Of a stretch of DNA of 64,000 nucleotides, positions 35,007-44,481 are shown piece after piece (positions within the stretch are counted from its first letter, which is position 1; each line of letters starts with the position of its first letter). Source of the stretch: Roseitranquillus sediminis (lineage in GTDB: Bacteria > Pseudomonadota > Alphaproteobacteria > Rhodobacterales > Rhodobacteraceae); the NCBI RefSeq assembly GCF_016918935.1, contig NZ_JAFFOB010000025.1, forward strand, positions 8,237-72,236, written 5' to 3'. Position numbers and translations under genes: made by a program. Below the pieces are notes generated by a model. The model worked only from the letters and a program-made list of their open reading frames with translations, was not told the origin of the DNA and made no database searches.

Positions 35007-37187
35007 TTAAGCCGCGCCGGATCGGGGCGCAAGGTCGGCCACCGCGGCCTCGAAGGCGGTAAGGTAAAGGCGCGACAGCGCTTCGAGCGGCGCCTCGACG
35101 CTGCCGAAGCGTACGACGCTCCTCCCGAACCTGCCGACCAAGGCGACCGCAACGCCCTCGGCACGGCCAGCTGCCAGCAGCGCCTCCGGGTCGGCAGTCG
35201 CGACGAGATAGCGTCCCTGATCCTCGCCGAAGAGCGTCGGGATGTCTTCGACCTCGATCTCCACCCCGATGCCGCCGGCCTGCGCCATCTCGAACGCGGC
35301 GAGGGCGAGGCCGCCGTCGCTTAGGTCGGTGGCGGCCCGGATGCTGGCGCGTTGACCGTGGAGGAAGTGGCCCGCACGCAGCTCGGCATCGAGATCGACC
35401 GGCGGCGGCGGCCCGTCCTCGCGCCCAAACGCCTCCGCCAGCAGCGCCGACTGGCCAAGGTGCCCCGCCGTCGCGCCGATCACCAGCACCGCGTCGCCCG
35501 CCTGCGGCACCGCGCCGATCAGCTCGTCCGCCGAAGCAAGCAGCCCGACCGCGCCGATCGTCGGCGTCGGCAGGATCGCGCTGCCGTCGGTCTCGTTGTA
35601 GAGGGAGACGTTGCCCGACACGATCGGCATGTCGAGCGCGCGGCACGCTTCGCCGACCCCCCGGATCGCCCCGACCAGCTGTCCCATGACCTGCGGCTTC
35701 TCAGGGTTGCCGAAGTTGAGGTTGTCCGTCGCGGCAAGTGGCGTCGCCCCCACCGCCATCAGGTTGCGCCATGCCTCCGCCACCGCCTGCCGGCCGCCCT
35801 CCACCGGGTCGGCCGCGACGTAGCGGGGCGTCACGTCCGACGTAAAGGCCAGCAGCTTCGACGTGCCATGCACCCGCACCACGCCAGGTCCCATGCCCGG
35901 GGCGCGGACCGTATCGGCCAGCACCATGTGATCGTACTGCTCCCACACCCAGTGCTTGCTGGCATAGTTCGGCGAGCCGATCAGCGCCTTCAGGCCCTCG
36001 ATCGGGTCGATCGCCGGCACGTCGTCCAGCGGTTGCGGTGCAGGCGTCGGGCGGTGCGGCCGATCGTATTCCGGCGCCGTCCCAGATAGCGCCGCCAGCG
36101 GCAGGTCCGCCTTCACCTCGCCGCCGTGGACGATAACGAAGCGGTCCTCGGCGATCGTCTCGCCCACCACGGCGAAATCCAGGTCCCACTTGGCAAAGAT
36201 CGCGCGGGCCGCGCCCTCCTTCTCCGGGCGCAGTACCATGAGCATCCGCTCCTGGCTCTCGCTTAGCATCATCTCATAGGCAGTCATCTGCGACTCGCGT
36301 ACCGGCACCCGGTCGAGGTTGAGCCGGATGCCCAGCCGCCCCTTGTCCCCCATCTCGACCGCCGAGCAGGTGAGGCCGGCCGCGCCCATGTCCTGGATCG
36401 AGATCACGGCTCCGCTCGCCATCAGCTCGAGGCACGCCTCGAGCAGACGCTTTTCAGTGAAGGGGTCGCCCACCTGCACCGTCGGGCGCTTTTCCTCGAT
36501 GCTGTCGTCGAACTCCGCCGACGCCATTGTCGCCCCGCCGACACCGTCGCGCCCGGTCTTGGCGCCGAGATAGACGACAGGCATGCGCACGCCCGAGGCC
36601 GCCGAGTAGAACACCGCGTCCGCATTCGCGATGCCCGCGGCGAAGGCGTTGACGAGGCAGTTGCCGTCGTAGGCCCTGTGGAAGCGCACCTCGCCACCAA
36701 TGGTAGGCACGCCGAACGCATTGCCGTAGCCGCCGATGCCGGCCACCACGCCCGATACGAGGCTGCGGGTCCGAGGATGCTCCGGCCGCCCGAAGCTCAG
36801 GCTGTTCATCGCCGCGATCGGCCGCGCACCCATGGTAAAGACGTCGCGCAGGATGCCGCCCACGCCGGTCGCCGCGCCCTGATGGGGCTCGATGTAGCTC
36901 GGGTGATTGTGGCTCTCCATCTTGAAGACCACCACCTGGCCGTCGCCGATGTCGACAACGCCCGCATTCTCGCCCGGCCCGCAGATCACGCGCGCGCCTT
37001 GGGTCGGCAACGTCCTCAGCCACTTCTTAGACGACTTGTAGGAGCAGTGCTCGTTCCACATGGCCGAGAAGATACCAAGCTCGGTGAACGTCGGCGTCCG
37101 GCCAAGGATGTCGAGGATCCGCCGGTACTCGTCCGGCTTCAATCCGTGCGCCTCGACGAGGTCATCGGTTATCTTGGGCTCGATCAT
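35007..37187 (-). CDS. purL: Phosphoribosylformylglycinamidine synthase subunit PurL
   Basis: 726-residue small-type PurL, which with PurQ and PurS makes FGAM in purine synthesis. Seen: [20 protein letters not shown] (about 43-62), [20 protein letters not shown] (about 87-106), [29 protein letters not shown] and, in the second half, [20 protein letters not shown] and [18 protein letters not shown] at 37187 gives the usual MIEPKIT start. Heads the purL-bolA-grxD set. Confidence 0.97.
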   Translation of the reverse strand: MIEPKITDDLVEAHGLKPDEYRRILDILGRTPTFTELGIFSAMWNEHCSYKSSKKWLRTLPTQGARVICGPGENAGVVDIGDGQVVVFKMESHNHPSYIEPHQGAATGVGGILRDVFTMGARPIAAMNSLSFGRPEHPRTRSLVSGVVAGIGGYGNAFGVPTIGGEVRFHRAYDGNCLVNAFAAGIANADAVFYSAASGVRMPVVYLGAKTGRDGVGGATMASAEFDDSIEEKRPTVQVGDPFTEKRLLEACLELMASGAVISIQDMGAAGLTCSAVEMGDKGRLGIRLNLDRVPVRESQMTAYEMMLSESQERMLMVLRPEKEGAARAIFAKWDLDFAVVGETIAEDRFVIVHGGEVKADLPLAALSGTAPEYDRPHRPTPAPQPLDDVPAIDPIEGLKALIGSPNYASKHWVWEQYDHMVLADTVRAPGMGPGVVRVHGTSKLLAFTSDVTPRYVAADPVEGGRQAVAEAWRNLMAVGATPLAATDNLNFGNPEKPQVMGQLVGAIRGVGEACRALDMPIVSGNVSLYNETDGSAILPTPTIGAVGLLASADELIGAVPQAGDAVLVIGATAGHLGQSALLAEAFGREDGPPPPVDLDAELRAGHFLHGQRASIRAATDLSDGGLALAAFEMAQAGGIGVEIEVEDIPTLFGEDQGRYLVATADPEALLAAGRAEGVAVALVGRFGRSVVRFGSVEAPLEALSRLYLTAFEAAVADLAPRSGAA

Positions 37188-37519
37188 GGCGGCCTCGCAT
37201 AGCGTCCGTGGCTGCGCATACAGCAGAGTTGTGTCGCGATGGAAGACCCCGGCATCTGACGAACCAGCCGCCGATACCGGCATCGATCTGCGGTATAATT
37301 CTTGCTTCGCGCACAATCGGAGTTGATCTGCACTTCACGCAAAATCTGACATTCGCTTCATCCGAAGGCGGGCGTTCCCGCAAATTTGCGCCCTGAGGGT
37401 GAAATGTAGGAAGGACGTGCACTTTCTCGTAGAGCTCATAACCGACGGAAGGTCTTGACAAATATTCCTCATCTCAGAGTGTGGGGATGCGTAAACGGTT
37501 ATTGTCTGGAGGTGTCCCT
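37188..37519. other. Low-GC intergenic stretch upstream of purL
   Basis: 332 bases, clearly AT-richer than anything around. Holds a perfect palindrome GCAAATTTGC (37380-37389), a 5-bp hairpin GCGGG-CGTT-CCCGC just before it, a TATAAT at 37294-37299 without a matching -35, and a TTGACA at 37455-37460 on the plus strand 60 bases before the next start. No protein or RNA gene is recognisable. The purL promoter should lie in it on the minus strand. Confidence 0.4.
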
Positions 37520-37906
37520 ATGGGTGCCGAGATTGCTACTGGTTCGTCGCATCCCGATCGGCAGATCTCGGATGAGGGAATTCAAACGCGGAGATTCAGG
37601 GGTCGGACATCTTCCGATTCGCACTTTTGTGGTGAATGCGAGAATGAATCTCATGGCAGAATCGCCCGCGGCGCGGTGCTGCACCCCAGCTTGCGCGGTC
37701 CCGGTGGCGCGCAGCCTCGATCAGAAATCGAAAGCTCGCCGCGAGCCGACGTCACAATGCCTCCGTCTCCGGGCCGCCAGACGGTCTTGCTAGCCGACGC
37801 CGTCGAGCCCAGAGCGCAGCGGCTTCGCACACTCGGCCTGATGCTGATGGTTGCCGCTGGAGCGCTCTGGCTTTGGCTTGTTGACGACGAGGGCGACCTC
37901 GATTGA
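37520..37906 (+). CDS. Hypothetical protein with C-terminal membrane helix
   Basis: 128 residues if real. ATG at 37520 has GGAGGTG five bases upstream, the best support. The N-terminal 75 residues are low in recognisable structure and have atypical, AT-richer codons (FCGECENESHGRIARG includes a CxxC). The C-terminus is a single hydrophobic helix GLMLMVAAGALWLWLVDDEG, suggesting an inner-membrane anchor. No family recognised. It could be a recently acquired or decaying gene, or chance. Confidence 0.35.
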   Translation: MGAEIATGSSHPDRQISDEGIQTRRFRGRTSSDSHFCGECENESHGRIARGAVLHPSLRGPGGAQPRSEIESSPRADVTMPPSPGRQTVLLADAVEPRAQRLRTLGLMLMVAAGALWLWLVDDEGDLD

Positions 37907-38014
37907 TCGCGATCGCTTTGGGCGCGGGATGTCCGCCCGCACCTCAAGCAATCTGGTCAACAGGAACGATAGGCCTTTCGGTCGGTTGACCGTCCTCTAC
38001 TCGAGGAGGACATC

Positions 38015-38173
38015 ATGCCGAGCGAGAACAATCCCGATCAGGTTCCCCCCGAATCGCCGAGCGCGGGCGAGGACGTCTGCCGCCGCTGCGACGGCACCGG
38101 CAAGATCGACGGCGACGAATGCCCCGACTGCAAGGGCACCGGTAAGGTGACTACGCCGATCGGCGGCGGCTGA
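38015..38173 (+). CDS. 52-residue DnaJ-type zinc-finger protein
   Basis: Small gene with AGGAGGA six bases before the ATG. The product has a disordered start (MPSENNPDQVPPESPSAGED) and then two CxxCxGxG repeats, CRRCDGTG and CPDCKGTG, which together form one DnaJ-like zinc-binding module, ending in a Gly tail. Isolated modules like this are found as stand-alone chaperone-like or metal-binding proteins. It converges on the FKBP gene with only four bases between, another folding-related protein. Confidence 0.8.
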   Translation: MPSENNPDQVPPESPSAGEDVCRRCDGTGKIDGDECPDCKGTGKVTTPIGGG

Positions 38174-38177
38174 GGCG

Positions 38178-38606
38178 TCAGTCGATCTCGACCAGCTTGA
38201 CGTCGAAAGTCAGGTCCTTGCCTGCGAGCGGATGGTTTGCGTCGAGCGTGACCTCGCTCTCCGTCCGCTCCGTCACGACGACCGGAATACGATGGCCTGC
38301 AGGCGTCTGGAGCTCGAGTTGGGTGCCCGGATCAGTCGGAACCTCCGGCGGCACCTGTTCGCGCGGGACAGTCTGAACGCGCGATGGGTCGCGAGCGCCA
38401 TACGCCTCGTCAGCCGGTATGGTCACGGTCTTTTCCTCGCCGGGTTCCATTCCCTCGACGGCGCGTTCGAGGCCGGGGATAATCTCGCCTTGGCCGAGGG
38501 TGAACTTGAGCGGCTCGCGCCCTTCCGAGCTGTCAAAGCGGGTGCCGTCGCTGAGGGACCCCGTGTAGTGCATGGCGACGGTATCTCCGGCGTTGGCCTT
38601 GGACAT
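38178..38606 (-). CDS. FKBP-type peptidyl-prolyl isomerase (SlyD-like)
   Basis: 142 residues with the FKBP core VAMHYTGSLSDGTRFDSS and the FTLGQGEIIPGLERAVEGM active-site segment, and the IF (insert-in-flap) domain from about 70 to 125 seen in SlyD (YGARDPSRVQTVPREQVP). The long His-rich tail of E. coli SlyD is absent, so strong nickel binding is not expected. Cytoplasmic folding catalyst. Confidence 0.92.
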   Translation of the reverse strand: MSKANAGDTVAMHYTGSLSDGTRFDSSEGREPLKFTLGQGEIIPGLERAVEGMEPGEEKTVTIPADEAYGARDPSRVQTVPREQVPPEVPTDPGTQLELQTPAGHRIPVVVTERTESEVTLDANHPLAGKDLTFDVKLVEID

Positions 38607-38863
38607 GTGTCACTCCTGCATGTTTAGAGATGAATTGGCGAGGCCGGCGTGCGGGTGCTCGCTCTTGGCGCCGCAAGGGTTTCAGGTCGTGCGCCGGATG
38701 TAAACAGCTCCGGCGGTCCACCCTCGCGGCGCCCCGCGCTCTTCCACCTAAACGCGTGCGACTCCTCCCGATATCGCTGCAGGAGGCATCACGGTAATGC
38801 CGGTGAACCGCTGCCCCGCGCGGCGCGTTTCCAAGTGGACGCCGAGCAACATTGGAGAATCAG

Positions 38864-39349
38864 ATGCGGGACAAACATTTTGCCTCCGCCTCCGCGGCCG
38901 CACTGCTGGGGCTCACAGCCGCAGCGTCAGCCCAGGAGGCAGCGCCACCTTTCAATGTGCAGGAGAACGCTGTCATTGCCGCCGCCGTGCACGAGGAGTT
39001 CGGGCCATACCTTGTCGATGATGCGGGGCGGAGCCTCTACATGTTCACCGCCGACACCCAAGGCGAGGGCACGGCCGATGCTGAGGTAGCGTGCGTCGAC
39101 CTGTGCCTTGAGGATTGGCCGCCGTTCCACTCCGAAGCCGAGCCCCGCGCGGCTGAAGGGGCGGACGTTTCCCTCCTCGGCACGGTGCAGCACGAGGATC
39201 ATCCCGTGGTCACCTACAACGGATGGCCGCTCTACTTCTTCGTCGAGGACAAGGTGGAAGGCCACGCGATGGGGCAGGGCGTAGAGAATTTCGGCGGCAC
39301 CTGGTTTCTCGTCGCGCCGGACGGCACGCCGATTACGGAGCAGCGCTAG
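38864..39349 (+). CDS. Secreted-repeat (COG4315) protein
   Basis: 161 residues: signal peptide (HFASASAAALLGLTAAASAQ) and two copies of the short COG4315/Lipoprotein_15 repeat, YLVDDAGRSLYMFTADTQGE and VVTYNGWPLYFFVEDKVEGH. A Cys pair (VACVDLC) links the first. No lipobox cysteine, so the protein is probably free in the periplasm. Function unknown in the family. ATG at 38864 follows GGAGAA. Confidence 0.85.
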   Translation: MRDKHFASASAAALLGLTAAASAQEAAPPFNVQENAVIAAAVHEEFGPYLVDDAGRSLYMFTADTQGEGTADAEVACVDLCLEDWPPFHSEAEPRAAEGADVSLLGTVQHEDHPVVTYNGWPLYFFVEDKVEGHAMGQGVENFGGTWFLVAPDGTPITEQR

Positions 39350-39396
39350 GGGGAGGGGCGCCCGCTATCCCGCCCGCCGAACCTTATGCAGACGGA

Positions 39397-40662
39397 TCAG
39401 AATCGCCACCTGACGGCCGCAGCCACCGTCTGCTGCTCCAAGTCGTCGTATCCGACGAGTGTGCCGTATTCGATCGACACGCTCCAGTTGCCACGCATCG
39501 GCCGTGCCTCCAGGCCGAGGCCAAGTTCGAAGTAGTCGCGATCGCGATCTTCGCCCGGAAGTGACACCGCGATCGGGATCCCGCTGCGCGAGACGGTGTC
39601 GGCGGCAACGGCCCGAACGGGCGAGGCATCGTCCGCGAACTGGTGCAGGTAGACTGCCCGAAATGACGGCACGAGCACGGCCGCCCGCACCGGGAACGCC
39701 CGAGCGACTTCGACCTCCAGTCGGGACAGAAGGGACTCGTGGTCCCTGTCGTCATAGCTGAATGCGAGCTCACCCTCGGCGATGTCGTCGACAAAGCCGG
39801 CGTCCGGAAAGGCGCGGTCCTCCGTGAACTCCTCGTCGTATGCGTCGATGCTCTCGTGCCGGTAAGCAAGCGAGGCCGTCGTCCCGACGTACCATCCGCC
39901 CCCAAGCACAGTAGCGTGACCGATCCCGGCGAGGAGTTCGTAGCTCCGGCCGTCGGTCTCGCCCCCGGCATCGGCAGTGCCGAGGAAGTCGCCTTCCTCG
40001 AAGAAGCTCACCGTCCGCTCGGTCTCGAGGTCGAGCGCCGCGTAGCGGAACCCGCCGAAGGCGAACAGCCCGTTGCCGATTGCGTGGGCGCCGCCGATGC
40101 TCAGCCCGATCTCGTCCCATTCGGTGGAGCCGCCGTCGAAATCGCTCTCTTCGTTCACGACGTCGAGCGCGAGTGCGAAGGCAAAGGGCGCACCGCCGTA
40201 TTCGAGGCCGAAGGTCCCCACCCAGCGGTCCGTGTCAGAGCCGGCCTGGCGCTCGGTTTCGTCCCGCTCCTCGCGCACGCCGAGGCTCTGGACGAAGGCG
40301 GTCGGAGGCGTCACCAGTAGGCCCGGTGGCGCAGAGAAGTTGAGTAGGCCGGTGCCGCCGAGGGCTCGCGTCACGGCGCCGGCCCCGACGGTGGCCGGAT
40401 CCTCGTCCTGCCGCTCCTCGACGAGGTTGTAGAGTTGCTGCGGCCGGATGATGCGCGAGCCCGGCGAGAAGACCTGCGACGTCGTCGTGCCGTTGGTGCC
40501 GCAATCGACCACACCCGGCGGCTGTCCTTGTTGTTCAGTCCGGCACTGCGCATAGACCTCTTGCGGCACGATCAGCGTCGCCAGCGGCAGCGCCGCCGTC
40601 AGGGCGAGAGTGCGAAGTCGGCTAGGCCTCGTTGCGGTGCCTTTAGCGGCGTGAAATACCAT
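39397..40662 (-). CDS. Outer-membrane beta-barrel protein (autotransporter-domain type)
   Basis: 421 residues: signal peptide (LRTLALTAALPLATLIVPQE, cleaved near VYA-QC), a linker of about 100 residues and a C-terminal region of alternating amphipathic strands such as DRWVGTFGLEYGGAPFAFAL, NGLFAFGGFRYAALDLE and WYVGTTASLAYRHES. The last residue is Phe (AAAVRWRF), the outer-membrane insertion signal. The barrel resembles autotransporter beta-domains, but the passenger is too short to be a typical one. ATG at 40662 follows AGGAGACGG. Confidence 0.8.
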   Translation of the reverse strand: MVFHAAKGTATRPSRLRTLALTAALPLATLIVPQEVYAQCRTEQQGQPPGVVDCGTNGTTTSQVFSPGSRIIRPQQLYNLVEERQDEDPATVGAGAVTRALGGTGLLNFSAPPGLLVTPPTAFVQSLGVREERDETERQAGSDTDRWVGTFGLEYGGAPFAFALALDVVNEESDFDGGSTEWDEIGLSIGGAHAIGNGLFAFGGFRYAALDLETERTVSFFEEGDFLGTADAGGETDGRSYELLAGIGHATVLGGGWYVGTTASLAYRHESIDAYDEEFTEDRAFPDAGFVDDIAEGELAFSYDDRDHESLLSRLEVEVARAFPVRAAVLVPSFRAVYLHQFADDASPVRAVAADTVSRSGIPIAVSLPGEDRDRDYFELGLGLEARPMRGNWSVSIEYGTLVGYDDLEQQTVAAAVRWRF

Positions 40663-40796
40663 TGCCCGTCTCCTGGGAATGCATCGATTGGACCTGCACC
40701 CGGAGGCTACCACGGCTCCGCGCAAACGCGTAGGACATTGCATTACGTCGGGTTATGCCGCCAGACGCCTCGAGCCGCGGCCACACCGCTCTCTCG

Positions 40797-42581
40797 TCAC
40801 CGGCCGATGGCGTAGGCTTGCATCAGGCGCGGCGTTGCGGCGGCGCGTAGCCTTCCGTCGGCCTCGCGCATCGCGGCGGTAAGGCGGCCGATCGACCACG
40901 GCTCGCTGACATGCACGACATGGCCGCGAGCGCGCAGATCCTCGATTGTCGCCTCGCCGACGTTCGGCTCGATCATCATCTCGCCGGGCTTCGCGGCGCG
41001 GGGATAGAACGACGACTGGAAGTGCTGCGAGTGGAAGAGCGGCGCATCGATTGCCTGCTGCAGTCCCGGTCCGTGATGCACGAAGCGCAGGAAGAAGATC
41101 AGCTGCCATTGGTCCTGCTGGTCGCCGCCCGGCGTGCCGAAGACGAGGCTTGCGCCGTCCTTATGCGCGATGCTTGGCGTCAATGTCGTCCGCGGCCGCC
41201 GTCCGGGCGCGAGCGAGGTCGGCAGGCCCTCGTCGAGCCAGAACATCTGCGCGCGGGAGTTGAGCGGGAACCCTAGGCCCGGGATCACCGGCGAGGATTG
41301 CAGCCAGCCCCCTGACGGCGTGGCGGAGACCATGTTGCCGTCGGCATCGATGATGTCGAGATGGACGGTGTCGCCGCGCCGCTCCGTCAGGTGCGCCATC
41401 GTCGGCTCTCCCGCATCAGCACCGGCCGCAACCTGAAAGTCGCGCGCAGCGCGCGCGATCGCAGCGTCCGCCCAGTGCTCGTATCCCTGTAGTCGGCCAG
41501 GCCGTTGCTCCATGGAAGCCCGGTCGCCGATCAGCTGCGCACGCTCGGCCCCGTAGGCGTGGGAAATGAGTCTTTCAATCGGGATGTCGGCGTGCGCGGG
41601 GTCGCCGTAGTAGGCTTCGCGGTCGGCGTAGGCGAGGTTCATCGCCTCGATGACGGTGTGCACGAACTCCGGCCCGTTTGGGTCCATCGCCGCGAGATCG
41701 AACCGCTTGAGGATCTGAAGCGCCTGGAGCAGCACCGGCCCCTGACCCCATGGCCCGGTCTTGCAGACCTGCCAGCCGTGGTAGTCGATCGAAAGCGGCA
41801 CCTCGTAGCTTGCCTCCCACCCGGCCATGTCCGTGCGCGAGAGGACGCCACGGTGGCGGCTGCCGGAAATATCCATGACCTCGGCCTCCGCCAGGTACGC
41901 CTCGATGGCATCGGCCACGAAGCCTTCGGACCAGGCCTCGCGGGCAGCATCGATCCGCGCCTCCCGCGTGTCGCCCTGCGCCGCGTCCGACAGCCGCTGG
42001 TATGCCGCCGCGAGGTCTGGGTTGCGGAAGAGCGCGTGCGACTGCGGCGCGCCGTCACGGCACCAGACGGCGGCGGAGGTCGGCCATTCCGCCGCGAAGT
42101 GGTCGGCCAGCCCCTCGATGGTCGCGGCGACGCGGGGCAGCATCGGATGTCCGTCACGAGCATAGCCAATGGCCGGCGCGATGACTTCGGCCAGCTCCAT
42201 CGTGCCGTGGTCGCGCAGCATCAGCATCCATCCGTCCCACGCCCCCGGTACGACCGTCGCCAGAAGGCCCGAACTCGGCACGAGCTCCAGCCCCAGCGAA
42301 CGGTAGTGCTCGATCGTCGCCCCCTGCGGCGCGACGCCCTGCGCGCAGAGCACTTCGGTGCTCCCGGTGCGGGCGGAGCGGAAGATGGCCGGCAGGTCCC
42401 CTGCCGGCCCGTTGAGATGCGGCTCAACGATCTGGAGCGTCAGCCCGGTCGCCACCGCTGCGTCGAAGGCATTGCCGCCGCGCTCCAGGATGCTCATGCC
42501 CACGGCCGAGGCGATCCAGTGCGTCGAGGCGACGACGCCGAAGGTGCCGCGGATCTCCGGGCGGGTGGTGAAAGCCTGCAT
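40797..42581 (-). CDS. Gamma-glutamyltransferase family protein
   Basis: 594-residue Ntn-hydrolase precursor. Conserved segments: GVVASTHWIASAVGMSILER with GGNAFDAAVATGLTLQIVEP, and the self-cleavage site, where Thr of GDTVHLDIIDADGNMVSATP (about 391) becomes the nucleophile, followed by GGWLQSSPVIPGLGFPLNSR. No signal peptide, so it acts in the cytoplasm. It is the last gene of the peptide ABC operon, 21 bases after dppC, suggesting that imported gamma-glutamyl compounds (glutathione or similar) are split here. Confidence 0.9.
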   Translation of the reverse strand: MQAFTTRPEIRGTFGVVASTHWIASAVGMSILERGGNAFDAAVATGLTLQIVEPHLNGPAGDLPAIFRSARTGSTEVLCAQGVAPQGATIEHYRSLGLELVPSSGLLATVVPGAWDGWMLMLRDHGTMELAEVIAPAIGYARDGHPMLPRVAATIEGLADHFAAEWPTSAAVWCRDGAPQSHALFRNPDLAAAYQRLSDAAQGDTREARIDAAREAWSEGFVADAIEAYLAEAEVMDISGSRHRGVLSRTDMAGWEASYEVPLSIDYHGWQVCKTGPWGQGPVLLQALQILKRFDLAAMDPNGPEFVHTVIEAMNLAYADREAYYGDPAHADIPIERLISHAYGAERAQLIGDRASMEQRPGRLQGYEHWADAAIARAARDFQVAAGADAGEPTMAHLTERRGDTVHLDIIDADGNMVSATPSGGWLQSSPVIPGLGFPLNSRAQMFWLDEGLPTSLAPGRRPRTTLTPSIAHKDGASLVFGTPGGDQQDQWQLIFFLRFVHHGPGLQQAIDAPLFHSQHFQSSFYPRAAKPGEMMIEPNVGEATIEDLRARGHVVHVSEPWSIGRLTAAMREADGRLRAAATPRLMQAYAIGR

Positions 42582-42602
42582 CCGCTGTCCCTCGCCTGTG
42601 GT

Positions 42603-43484
42603 TCAGTGCTCGCGCGGGTCGAGCGCGTCGCGCAGCCCGTCGCCGAGCAGGTTGAAGCCGAGCACCACCAGAAAGATCGCGATGCCGGGCCACAGCGCCA
42701 TCCACGGCGCCTGACCGAGGAAGTTCTTGGCGACATTCAGCATCGAGCCCCAGGACGGCGCCGGCGGCTGCTGCCCGAGGCCGAGAAAGCTGAGCGAGGC
42801 CTCGGCGATGATGGCTGTGGCGATCGTCAGCGTCGCCTGCACCAGCACCGGCGGCAGCACGTTCGGAAAGATGTAGCGGGTCAGGATCCGCGGCGTCGAG
42901 AGGCCGATGGCGCGGGCGCCGTCGACGTAGTCCTCGGCCTTGACCGAAATGACCTGGCCGCGGGTGAGGCGGATGAAGATCGGCGTCGCCGAGAGGCCGA
43001 TGGCGATCATCGCGTTGGTGAGCGAAGGTCCAAGGAACGCGGCGAGCGCGATGGCCAGGATGAGGAACGGCGCCGCCAGCAGCGCCTCGGTGCAGCGCGA
43101 GATCACCGCGTCGGTCCAGCCGCCGAAATAGCCCGCGAGGATGCCGAGCGGCACGCCCGCTGCGACCGCGATCACCACCGACACCACCCCGGCCAGGAGC
43201 GACGCCTGCGCCCCCCAGATCAGCCGCGAGAGCACGTCGCGACCGATCTCGTCGGTGCCGAGCGGGTGCGCGGCCGAAGGCGCCTGCCGCACCGCCCCCC
43301 AGTCGGTGGCAATGGGATCGGCGATCGGCAGCACCGGCGCCAGCAGCGCGCCGAGCACGAAGAACGTCACGATGGCGCCGCCCAGCATGGCGCTGCGGTG
43401 GCTGCGGAACTTCTTCCAGACCCGGTTCTCGGGCTTGGCGGAGAGGACGGGATCGGCTGTGGCGGGGTCGCTGACATGCGCCAT
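42603..43484 (-). CDS. Peptide ABC transporter permease (DppC/GsiD family)
   Basis: 293 residues with six membrane helices. The N-terminal cytoplasmic lead includes RVWKKFRSHRSAMLGGAIVT; the EAA-type coupling loop is DGARAIGLSTPRILTRYIFP; SFLGLGQQPPAPSWGSML is the usual DppC signature. ATG at 43484 overlaps the dppB stop by one base. Confidence 0.93.
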   Translation of the reverse strand: MAHVSDPATADPVLSAKPENRVWKKFRSHRSAMLGGAIVTFFVLGALLAPVLPIADPIATDWGAVRQAPSAAHPLGTDEIGRDVLSRLIWGAQASLLAGVVSVVIAVAAGVPLGILAGYFGGWTDAVISRCTEALLAAPFLILAIALAAFLGPSLTNAMIAIGLSATPIFIRLTRGQVISVKAEDYVDGARAIGLSTPRILTRYIFPNVLPPVLVQATLTIATAIIAEASLSFLGLGQQPPAPSWGSMLNVAKNFLGQAPWMALWPGIAIFLVVLGFNLLGDGLRDALDPREH

Positions 43485-44428
43485 CACTGCTTCCTCAGCC
43501 TGGGGTTGAGCACGAAGTAGAGCGCGTCTGCAATGATGTTCATCACGATGAAACCGACGGCGGTGCAGAGCACGATGCCCTGGACGACCGCATAATCGCG
43601 GTTGAAGACGGCATCGACCACCAGCTTGCCGAAACCGGGGATGGTGAAGATCTGCTCGGTCAGCACGGCGCCCGCGATCAACTCGCCGAAGAGCAGGGCA
43701 GTCAGCGTGACGATGGGCGTCAGCGCGTTCCTCAGCGCGTGCTTGAGAATCACTTTGCGCTCGGCCAGCCCCTTGGCCCGCGCCGTCCGCACGTAGTCCG
43801 AGGTCAGGACGCCCAGCATGGCAGAGCGCGTGTGGCGCATCAGCGTCGCGGCGAGGGCCGTCCCCAGGACGAAGGCCGGCATCAGCATGGTCTCGATCGA
43901 CCGCACCGGGTCCTCGGAGAGCGGCACGTAGCCCGAGGCGGGCAGAAGCTGCCATCGCACCGAGACGAGCAGGATCAGCATGATGCCCAGCCAGAAGTTC
44001 GGCACGGAAAGCCCTGACAAGGCTACGACATTGGCGGCGTAATCCGTCACCGTCCCCTTCTTCACCGCCGACAGGATGCCCGCCGGGATGCCGATCACCA
44101 GCGCGAAGATCATCGCCATCACCGCGAGCTGGATCGTGACCGGCAGCTTCTGCCCGATTAGCACCAGCACCGGCTGGTTGGTCCTGAGCGACATGCCGAG
44201 ATCACCGGTCAGCACGCCGCGGATCCAGGTCAGGTACTGCACCGGAACCGGGTCGTTCAGCCGGTATTTCTCGCGCAGGTAGGCGATCACCTCGGGATCG
44301 CGCTCCTCGCCCGCCATGGCCAGCACCGGATCGCCCGGCAGAAGCTTCTGCAGGGCGAACACGAAGACCGAGATCAGGATCACAGTGGGGATCGCGATCA
44401 GGATGCGGCGGGCAAGGAACTGGAGCAT
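43484..44428 (-). CDS. Peptide ABC transporter permease (DppB/GsiC family)
   Basis: 314 residues, six helices. Starts MLQFLARRILIAIPTVILIS; LNDPVPVQYLTWIRGVLTGD, the coupling loop RTARAKGLAERKVILKHALR and GFGKLVVDAVFNRDYAVVQG are typical of DppB. Follows the binding-protein gene across a strong hairpin. Confidence 0.94.
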   Translation of the reverse strand: MLQFLARRILIAIPTVILISVFVFALQKLLPGDPVLAMAGEERDPEVIAYLREKYRLNDPVPVQYLTWIRGVLTGDLGMSLRTNQPVLVLIGQKLPVTIQLAVMAMIFALVIGIPAGILSAVKKGTVTDYAANVVALSGLSVPNFWLGIMLILLVSVRWQLLPASGYVPLSEDPVRSIETMLMPAFVLGTALAATLMRHTRSAMLGVLTSDYVRTARAKGLAERKVILKHALRNALTPIVTLTALLFGELIAGAVLTEQIFTIPGFGKLVVDAVFNRDYAVVQGIVLCTAVGFIVMNIIADALYFVLNPRLRKQ

Positions 44429-44446
44429 GAGGCTTACCCTCGTGAA

Positions 44447-44475
44447 CGGCCGCGCCCGTCACCGGGGCGCGGCCG
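44447..44475 (-). promoter_or_regulatory. Intercistronic stem-loop between peptide-binding-protein and permease genes
   Basis: A perfect 11-bp stem CGGCCGCGCCC / GGGCGCGGCCG with a seven-base loop fills most of the 53-base gap after the binding-protein stop. No T-run. It matches the position of the hairpin in the TRAP operon and likely stabilises the upstream message or lowers permease output. Confidence 0.7.
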
Positions 44476-44481
44476 AAGGTG

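Noticed and set aside
41505-43520. 671-codon plus-strand frame opposite ggt and dppC
   Set aside because: Antisense shadow; composition is typical of the reverse complement of a GC-biased gene and it has no ribosome site.
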